Assembly (NCBI GenBank): GCA_947464365.1
Contig: CANHWS010000130.1
Location: 1 to 9,127, forward strand
Source: Cytophagaceae bacterium
GTDB lineage: Bacteria; Bacteroidota; Bacteroidia; Cytophagales; Flexibacteraceae
DNA: 9,127 nucleotides
Direction of reading: 5' to 3'
The notes under the pieces were generated by a model, which saw only the letters and a program-made list of their open reading frames with translations, was not told where the DNA came from and ran no database searches. This document shows positions 1 to 5,282 of this stretch, one piece after another. How positions within the stretch are numbered: the stretch's first letter is position 1; each line of letters opens with the position of its first letter. The position numbers and the translations under genes were made by a program.

Positions 1-1183
1 GACTTGCCCCTGTTTGGGCTTGCAACATGGCCAAAGTCTCTTGGTAGAAAGGGTTCTGCGGCGCTAGTTTGGTGGCCTTTTCGGCTAGGCCTAGGGCTAA
101 GTTGGCCGCATTTCGGGTCTCGATTTTGTGCAGGTGAAGCCACAAACAACGGGCTTCGGCATCCAGCTCGGCGGCATCTTGGCTATCATACCGCCTAAAA
201 TAAGTCCGGACAGCCTCAGCATAACTCGTCCAGGCACCGATCAGCTTGTACCGTTGCACCTCGGCCTGTGCTACGATCTGGGGCATACCGACATAGCCAG
301 TAGCTAGTAGCTCGACTTTGAGCTCGGCATAGGTTTGGGCTGGCATCCCACGCCCAGCAGCCCGAAGCAATGCAGACAGACATACCGCATTGAGTTTGGC
401 ATCCACAGCACTATCGCCATACAGTTTCCGGAAGGCCGCATGGTTATGCATCAGGTACAGGATCGGCTCTTCTTGCCAGTCAAATACCCGAGTCCGGATC
501 ACCTCCCAAGCTTCAGGGCTAGTCCAGTTCTTAGGCCCCACAACACCCAGAAAATACATAGCTAGGTCCGCAGCGGGTTCGCCTGCCAAATCCTGTAGTT
601 TGAGATAGGTCAGCAGGCCATCAGCATTCAGCATCTGGGCGAAATAGGCCTTCTTGAGCTCAGGCACACTCATGCCGTTTTGCGTCACGGTCCAGATGGC
701 CCACCTCAGCTCTTCAGCAGTTGGTTGGCCAGTTAGGCGAGCCAACTCTTGCCCATTGTCAGCCAGCACCAACACCGTCGGGAAGGTCCGGACATCATAT
801 TGTGTCGTCAGGTCACGGCCCGCCTTTTCAGCCACCGTCAGCACCATATAGCTAGCCGAAAGCGCCTTGGCATTCGGACCGACCGCCTTCATTACTTGGT
901 TGGACTGGATATCATTTGCGCCAGCCTGATCTCGCAGCTCCAACAGCTGGATACCAACACGGCCAACATTTCCTAATGCGCCATGCTGCGTCGCCCCACC
1001 CGCATAGATAACCTGAGGCTCCGTAGGCGCATGCTGACCTTGTCCTGCCATTGTCGGTTGGGCTTGGGCCGTGCTGACAAAATCATGGTAGGCAAACTGC
1101 GCTGGCACCACAGTCGGGAACACCACCATCCCGAAGGTTAAGGCCACCATCATCCTCAGGCCCTTTTGGATGGTTTTGGTCAT
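1..1183 (-). CDS. Exported thioredoxin-fold protein lacking CxxC, C-terminus cut by window edge
   Basis: An uninterrupted minus-strand reading frame gives 394 codons from the ATG at 1181-1183 and runs off the left edge, so the C-terminus is missing. The N-terminus (MTKTIQKGLRMMVALTFGMV...) is a signal peptide: basic residues, a hydrophobic stretch at about 11-28, then likely cleavage near PAQ (29) or AQA (41). Residues about 75-165 resemble the second half of a thioredoxin domain. QYDVRTFPTVLVLADNGQEL (about 128-147) carries the cis-proline P135, followed by the beta-hairpin and the terminal helix. No CxxC pair is present where the active site should be, so disulfide exchange is unlikely and a binding or structural role in the periplasm is inferred. 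Residues about 170-394 look alpha-helical, and the last 40 or so resemble a TPR unit. The start was chosen because the signal peptide begins there. Fold assignment is fairly secure; function is unknown. Confidence 0.75.
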   Translation of the reverse strand, partial: MTKTIQKGLRMMVALTFGMVVFPTVVPAQFAYHDFVSTAQAQPTMAGQGQHAPTEPQVIYAGGATQHGALGNVGRVGIQLLELRDQAGANDIQSNQVMKAVGPNAKALSASYMVLTVAEKAGRDLTTQYDVRTFPTVLVLADNGQELARLTGQPTAEELRWAIWTVTQNGMSVPELKKAYFAQMLNADGLLTYLKLQDLAGEPAADLAMYFLGVVGPKNWTSPEAWEVIRTRVFDWQEEPILYLMHNHAAFRKLYGDSAVDAKLNAVCLSALLRAAGRGMPAQTYAELKVELLATGYVGMPQIVAQAEVQRYKLIGAWTSYAEAVRTYFRRYDSQDAAELDAEARCLWLHLHKIETRNAANLALGLAEKATKLAPQNPFYQETLAMLQAQTGAS

Positions 1184-1187
1184 ACCA

Positions 1188-1199
1188 GGTTTCGAAACC
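1188..1199. repeat. 12-bp perfect palindrome just upstream of the thioredoxin-fold gene start
   Basis: GGTTTCGAAACC is its own reverse complement and ends 4 bp upstream of the ATG at 1183 on the minus strand, where a ribosome would bind. It could be an operator or a small leader hairpin. About two palindromes of this length are expected by chance in a window of this size, so only its position makes it worth listing. Confidence 0.3.
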
Positions 1200-1582
1200 A
1201 CAGGTAGTTGAGATGCCCTCAAGCTGATAGAAGCTGATTTTGCAGGGTATAGATTGGGCGTTTTCATAGCGGTCAGAAGGCAAGAGTTGGGTGGGCCTAC
1301 CCGCAACAGAGGGAGGCAAATCAATGTCAGATAGTCAAGTATTCAGAAGGCAACGACAACCTCGAACTTTGTGTTACAGGACCCAGTGGGACTCCGTTCG
1401 GGGCTGATTGATTCGGTTGCTAAACAGGAAGCACCCTTGGCTAAGCGGCCGGGCTCATAGACAGCTATAGATACGCATCAGGGCCAGAAGGTAAGCCCCA
1501 AACAACCCGAAAATATCTAGCCCCGCTGGTTGAATCGTCAGAACGTCCTCCTATACCCTCCTAATCGACACCAGCGTTGTGG

Positions 1583-1590
1583 TACCTTTG
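1583..1590 (+). promoter_or_regulatory. Candidate -7 promoter element for recO
   Basis: TACCTTTG matches the Bacteroidota -7 consensus TAnnTTTG exactly and points toward recO. It would put the transcript start near 1596, leaving a leader of about 75 nt. No TTTG -33 element is visible at the expected 19-21 bp distance, so the call rests on one box. Confidence 0.35.
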
Positions 1591-1672
1591 TCGCACAGGC
1601 TGGATTATCCGATCACAAGTACAGGATTAGCAAGTCCGGCCCGAATACTCCCCCAAGCCACGGCTCACCCCT

Positions 1673-2371
1673 ATGCAAGTATCGACCGCAGGCATCGTCC
1701 TCAGTACCATCAAGTACCGCGAGACATCGGTCATCACCAAGATCTACACCCGTGAACTTGGCACCCAAGGCTACATCGTAAACGGTGTGCGGGCAGCCAA
1801 GGCACGGATGGCCCCCAGCCTGTTCGAGCCCCTGACCCAGCTCCAGCTCGAGGTATATCATAGCCCCAATGCCGAGCTGCACCGCATCAAGGAGATCTAT
1901 TGCAGCCAGCCCTACCACCATATCCCGCTGGACCCCGTCAAAAGCACCATTCGGTTTTTTTTGGCCGAGTTTGCCGCCCGCATCTTGGCTGATGAAGATG
2001 CCCACCCTGACCTGTTTTCTTTTCTGGCTAGTGCGCTACAGGTGCTGGATCTGATGGATACCTCGGTTGGTAGTTTCCCATTGCAGTTTATGCTCAAGCT
2101 GGCCCAACCCCTTGGTTTCGAGCCCTCCTCAGCTGAGGATTTCCTAGACCACCTCCCCCACCCTGCCGAACCTTGTTATGGCCTCCGCCCCTTTGAACAA
2201 GGCCAACTCATCATCGAATACCTAAGGCAGCCCTTCACCGCCCCACCCCAGCACATCGATCTTGAGCTGCGCCGCTACCTGATGACCCTCGTCCTTGACT
2301 TCTGGTCTGGCCACCTCAACACGATCATCGCCCCCAAAAGTTTGGTGGTGTTGCAACAGGTGTTGGGGTAG
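1673..2371 (+). CDS. recO: DNA repair and recombination mediator RecO
   Basis: The product (232 aa) is recognisable as RecO, which binds single-stranded DNA and SSB and, with RecR, loads RecA onto gaps in the RecFOR pathway in the cytoplasm. The N-terminus has the family pattern: AGIVLSTIKYRETSVITKIY (6-25) followed by LGTQGYIVNGVR opens the OB fold (about 1-80). A helical domain follows, including the conserved-looking segment with FFLAEFAARIL at about 95-105. The Cys4 zinc-finger seen in some RecO proteins is absent; only two cysteines are present, and zinc-less RecO of 230-240 aa is normal in Bacteroidota. The ATG at 1673 fits the family start. Codons are rich in C-ending forms, as in era and unlike the block between them. 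A T8 run at 1955-1962 encodes Phe-Phe-Leu. No terminator hairpin follows the stop. Confidence 0.93.
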   Translation: MQVSTAGIVLSTIKYRETSVITKIYTRELGTQGYIVNGVRAAKARMAPSLFEPLTQLQLEVYHSPNAELHRIKEIYCSQPYHHIPLDPVKSTIRFFLAEFAARILADEDAHPDLFSFLASALQVLDLMDTSVGSFPLQFMLKLAQPLGFEPSSAEDFLDHLPHPAEPCYGLRPFEQGQLIIEYLRQPFTAPPQHIDLELRRYLMTLVLDFWSGHLNTIIAPKSLVVLQQVLG

Positions 2372-2455
2372 TTGACTTCATTCACACTGACAAGGTTCAG
2401 CAGGAAAAAAGGTAGTGGATTGCCATAGCATCAAGATGTTTTGCCAAAAAAATCC

Positions 2456-2463
2456 TATTTTTG
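2456..2463 (+). promoter_or_regulatory. Candidate -7 promoter element for the ATPase-DUF4276 module
   Basis: TATTTTTG is an exact match to TAnnTTTG in the 134-bp gap between recO and the GTG start at 2506. It would start transcription around 2468-2470, right at the hairpin listed next. A TTTG occurs at 2440-2443, but the 12-bp spacing is shorter than the usual 19-21 bp, so the -33 element is uncertain. Confidence 0.4.
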
Positions 2464-2467
2464 TGTA

Positions 2468-2490
2468 AGGCGGTTGGTTGATAGCCGCCT
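2468..2490 (+). promoter_or_regulatory. Leader hairpin or dyad ahead of the ATPase gene
   Basis: AGGCGGTT (2468-2475) pairs with AGCCGCCT (2483-2490) around the 7-nt loop GGTTGAT. This is an 8-bp stem with one G-U pair in RNA and a GC-rich core. It lies between the -7 box and the GTG start, 15 nt before that start. No U-tract follows, so it is not a typical intrinsic terminator for recO. It could be a repressor operator or a 5'-end RNA hairpin that controls translation or stability. Confidence 0.5.
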
Positions 2491-2505
2491 GCCAAATAAC
2501 TAATC

Positions 2506-3597
2506 GTGAACAAACTCTCCAAGATATCAATAGCCGGTTGGAGATCCATCAAACAGATTGATGGATTCGAGCCTGGACAACTCAATATCTTGATCGGGGC
2601 TAATGGCGCTGGCAAGAGCAATCTGATCAGCTTTTTCACAACTCTGCGCTACATCCTCAGTCCTGAAGGCCACCTCCAGACAAGGGTCGGATACCTTGGT
2701 GGTGCTGGCGACCTGCTACATTACGGCCCAGACGTAACAACAAGCATCGAAGCCACAATAGTGCTGACCACTGACCGAGGAGAAAACCAATACAGTTTTG
2801 GGCTTCAATTTGCCAGACCCAACCGCCTGCTATTCAGCTATGAGCGGTTTCGCTTCCTAGGCAACAACCCTGATATTCCATGGACTAACCTAGGACGTGG
2901 ACATGAAGAAGCACTGTTGCCAAAAAATGATAAGCCAACAGCCAAGGCAATCACAAAACTGATTAACCAAATCGCTTTCTACCAATTCCATAACACCAGC
3001 GATACTGCCCGGCTTAGGTTAGATTGTCCGATCAATGATGGTGCCTATTTGCGCAGCTATGGCGAAAACTTAGCAGCAGTCTTGTACAATCTGAGGCAAA
3101 AAGCCCCTCAATCATTTGAGCGAATCAGCAATAACGTGAGGGCTGTATTGCCATTTTTTGACGCCTTCGTTCTGGAGGATGACTTTGGGAAAGTGATGCT
3201 CAAATGGCGAGAAAAGGGTATGCAGAAGGTATTTAATGCTGGCCAGGCATCCGACGGTATGTTGCGTGTTATTTGTTTGTTCACGCTGCTATACCAACCT
3301 GCCGAAAACCTACCAGACATAATATTCATTGACGAGCCTGAACTAGGGCTGCACCCCGAAGGCATCGAGCTTCTTTGTAGTGCACTCAAAAAAGCATCGC
3401 ACCATGCCCAGATCTTTGTCTGTACCCAATCCATCCAGATCGTCAATGGCACCGAGCCCGAACAATTGGTCATCATTAACCGCAGGGATGGCCAAACAAC
3501 ATTAGACCATGTCAGCCAGGCCCAAATCGCACCTTGGGAGGCCGAGCTATCAATGAGTGAAATCTGGGAGAAAAACATCTTCGGTGGCCGTCCATGA
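2506..3597 (+). CDS. OLD/AAA_21-like ABC-type ATPase of a two-gene putative defence module
   Basis: The 363-aa product is a soluble ABC-class ATPase of the RecF/OLD-like AAA_21 type. Visible motifs are: N-terminal strand and turn KISIAGWRSIKQI (6-18); Walker A GANGAGKS (31-38); degenerate signature ASDGMLR (248-254); Walker B IIFIDEPELGLHP (272-284) with D276 and E277 as magnesium and catalytic residues; and a terminal switch segment CTQS (306-309). Residues about 50-240 form the insertion typical of these non-transport ATPases. It has no Toprim domain of its own; the next gene may supply it. The start is GTG at 2506, since residues 6 onward match the family N-terminus and no better ATG lies upstream. 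Its ATGA overlap with the next gene implies translational coupling. Single-gene relatives act in DNA repair or phage exclusion; the target here is unknown. Confidence 0.88.
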   Translation: MNKLSKISIAGWRSIKQIDGFEPGQLNILIGANGAGKSNLISFFTTLRYILSPEGHLQTRVGYLGGAGDLLHYGPDVTTSIEATIVLTTDRGENQYSFGLQFARPNRLLFSYERFRFLGNNPDIPWTNLGRGHEEALLPKNDKPTAKAITKLINQIAFYQFHNTSDTARLRLDCPINDGAYLRSYGENLAAVLYNLRQKAPQSFERISNNVRAVLPFFDAFVLEDDFGKVMLKWREKGMQKVFNAGQASDGMLRVICLFTLLYQPAENLPDIIFIDEPELGLHPEGIELLCSALKKASHHAQIFVCTQSIQIVNGTEPEQLVIINRRDGQTTLDHVSQAQIAPWEAELSMSEIWEKNIFGGRP

Positions 3598-4283
3598 GCA
3601 AGATTATTAACATTTTGGTCGAAGGACCAGCTGAGAAAGGACTTGTCACCAAGGTGATTGAGCCACATCTCAAAACCTTTGGCCATACCGTAAACTACAG
3701 GGTGATCACCACCTCTTGGGGCCACAAAACGACACGACGGACCCAGGGCGGTGTTTCTAACTGGAATCTGTTGCTTAAGGATGTCAAACAATGGGCATTA
3801 GAATGCCAGTACGACACGCAAAATGTATGGCTTACTACGATGTTTGATTTCTATGGGCTATCCCAGGCTCACAACTTCAACTATGCAGAGGTGATGAGTG
3901 GTCTTATTGACCCTACTGATCGATTGAACAAGGCGACTGAACATCTGGCCAAATTGGTTAATAGTCCTAATTTTATCCCCTACTTCCAGATGCATGAATA
4001 TGAGTCCTTGCTATTCTCAGATATTTCAATCCTGAAAAGCTATTTTCCGAAGGCAATCACAAAAATTAAAAAACTAAAGACAGAAACATCACACCTTGGC
4101 CCTGAAGAAATCAATGAACGTATTGAGCTAGCACCCAGCAAACGAATCCTGAATATCATACCTGAGTACAATGACTACAAAGCAGATGAAAGTTCAGATA
4201 TGATCAAGGCTTTAGGCCTACCCTTTGTGCGAACAAGGTGTCCACATTTTGACAGCTGGTTAAGCCGACTGGAAAGCCTCTAA
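3594..4283 (+). CDS. DUF4276-like protein, putative Toprim-like nuclease partner of the ATPase
   Basis: The 229-aa product matches the DUF4276 pattern as I know it. The N-terminal strand NILVEGPAEKG (6-16) holds acidic residues E10 and E14; a central TMFDFYGL (82-89) holds D85; and FQMHEYESLLFSD (131-143) is the characteristic HE(Y/F)E(S/A)LLF block. An early glutamate followed by an aspartate after a beta strand resembles a Toprim metal site, so a nuclease role is inferred. DUF4276 genes commonly follow an AAA/ABC-type ATPase gene, exactly as here with a 4-bp ATGA overlap. No signal peptide or membrane segment is present, so it should be cytoplasmic. The C-terminal fifth is overlapped by a convergent minus-strand reading frame. 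The family call is good; catalytic activity is unproven. Confidence 0.82.
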   Translation: MSKIINILVEGPAEKGLVTKVIEPHLKTFGHTVNYRVITTSWGHKTTRRTQGGVSNWNLLLKDVKQWALECQYDTQNVWLTTMFDFYGLSQAHNFNYAEVMSGLIDPTDRLNKATEHLAKLVNSPNFIPYFQMHEYESLLFSDISILKSYFPKAITKIKKLKTETSHLGPEEINERIELAPSKRILNIIPEYNDYKADESSDMIKALGLPFVRTRCPHFDSWLSRLESL

Positions 4284-4695
4284 AAAATCTACCTACTGAA
4301 CACATGGAAACTGATCCGACGGGAAGCGAGCTGAAGGTATGGGGCTTACCCAGCGGATAATCATCACTGACTGCGCCTAGTACATAGGCACTACAACTAT
4401 CCTCCCTACCGGGTTGTACAGTCACTGCTGGAATAAAGCTACCATTATCATCTTTATAGGCCTTATGGTATCGAACTTCATCATTGTATGGCTTTTTCGA
4501 ACCAATTGGTAACCCGTAGACAGAAGTTGTTTGTTCACAAACTGGTAAAGGATCCACCCCACGCACAATAAACTGGTCCCTAAAACGTGCACGCATCAAC
4601 CAGTATTTCTGGTGCACAGGGTCTACAGCTTGGGCACTGACCAATCCAATAGATTGCCAGAGCAGTGCAATTAGAAGTAGTGATTTGGTTTTCAT
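4204..4695 (-). CDS. Small exported protein, last gene of surface operon, probably 3'-truncated
   Basis: The 163-aa product begins with a clear signal peptide, MKTKSLLLIALLWQSIGLVS, with cleavage probable after AQA (21-23). The mature part opens with VDPVHQKYWLMRARFRDQF, and I could not assign a function. Four cysteines (53, 101, 132, 148) would be exported; the last falls in the suspect tail. The ATG overlaps the stop of the upstream lipoprotein gene by ATGA, which supports the start and co-transcription. From about residue 138 the frame reads antisense through the last 80 bp of the DUF4276 gene, so the final 26 residues are probably not original sequence. The simplest reading is a gene that lost its 3' part when the ATPase-DUF4276 module was placed beside it. 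A genuinely short convergent gene is the alternative. Confidence 0.65.
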   Translation of the reverse strand: MKTKSLLLIALLWQSIGLVSAQAVDPVHQKYWLMRARFRDQFIVRGVDPLPVCEQTTSVYGLPIGSKKPYNDEVRYHKAYKDDNGSFIPAVTVQPGREDSCSAYVLGAVSDDYPLGKPHTFSSLPVGSVSMCSVGRFFRGFPVGLTSCQNVDTLFAQRVGLKP

Positions 4696-5282
4696 GATTT
4701 TTTGCGAAAAACAAAAGTGGAAAGATCTGGCCCTGGTTTACTAATAAATCTAACCTTTGAAGCAGTGAATTGCACTTTGTAATAATTGCTTCCAGAGCGT
4801 ATAGCGTATATGGCATATAGAATTTTCCCAACACAATTAGGAAATTTCTCCACTTCATAGCACTTTCCTTTGATTGTAAGTGCTCGTCTCAAAGTGCATT
4901 CGCCATCCTCTATCAAGGTATTAAATTCCATATACGTTTTGACAGTACTGTCTGTACTAACACCATATGTAAATGTTGTATATGGTGCAAATTGTACAAA
5001 GTAGGGGCAACCTTCGTATGTTTTATTAAAACCTGGCCCATCAAAATCCTTGGTCTTCAATGGCATGCCACGCACTCCCAAAGAGTCTAGGATATAAGAC
5101 GAATCCCCACCATTAATGATCAAGGAGTCAAATACATATTGCTCATCTATTGCCATTAGTTGCTGCCTGAAGGCATCACAATCCGTCGGGATAACTACAG
5201 GGGGGCATACTGCCTCTTTGTTGCTACGGCAGCTAGCCCCCAGCAAGAGAACCAGCGCCAGAAAGGTTAGGATGGTTCTCAT
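4692..5282 (-). CDS. Lipoprotein of unknown function, middle gene of surface operon
   Basis: The 196-aa product starts MRTILTFLALVLLLGASCRS: a short hydrophobic signal ending in a lipobox-like LLGASC with C18 as the lipidation site. It is therefore predicted to be membrane anchored, probably at the outer membrane. The mature protein contains further cysteines, including CPP (26), DC (35), GCPYF, GECTL, GKCYE and NCVGK, suggesting disulfides outside the cytoplasm. No known domain was recognised. The start codon overlaps the stop of the 831-aa gene, and its own stop overlaps the start of the 163-aa gene, both as ATGA. Such tight coupling implies equimolar expression and perhaps a complex with its neighbours. 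Base composition is AT-richer than recO and era. Confidence 0.8.
   Translation of the reverse strand: MRTILTFLALVLLLGASCRSNKEAVCPPVVIPTDCDAFRQQLMAIDEQYVFDSLIINGGDSSYILDSLGVRGMPLKTKDFDGPGFNKTYEGCPYFVQFAPYTTFTYGVSTDSTVKTYMEFNTLIEDGECTLRRALTIKGKCYEVEKFPNCVGKILYAIYAIRSGSNYYKVQFTASKVRFISKPGPDLSTFVFRKKS

Larger units (their letters stand above)
1184..1672. other. Gene-free divergent intergenic region
   Basis: This 489-bp stretch separates the divergent exported thioredoxin-fold gene and recO. Short open frames here have no recognisable sequence and lie partly antisense to neighbouring genes. No tRNA, CRISPR or mobile-element structure was seen. It contains a 12-bp palindrome next to the left gene's start and one good -7 promoter box facing recO, both listed separately. 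Confidence 0.6.

Noticed and set aside
1370..1490. Possible tRNA-like sequence upstream of recO
   Set aside because: Short stretches look tRNA-like, but no acceptor stem pairing, anticodon arm or GGTTCGA-type T-arm can be assembled.
1955..1962. T8 run inside recO as a programmed frameshift or phase-variation site
   Set aside because: The reading frame is continuous through it (Arg-Phe-Phe-Leu) and matches RecO on both sides; nothing supports a functional slip.
1613..2005. 130-codon minus-strand open frame across recO
   Set aside because: It is antisense to the well-supported recO reading frame, lacks any recognisable domain and reflects the codon bias of recO.
3108..3791. 227-codon minus-strand open frame across the ATPase and DUF4276 genes
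   Set aside because: It is antisense to two motif-bearing genes, and its composition (many Ser, Trp, Met) is typical of a shadow frame.
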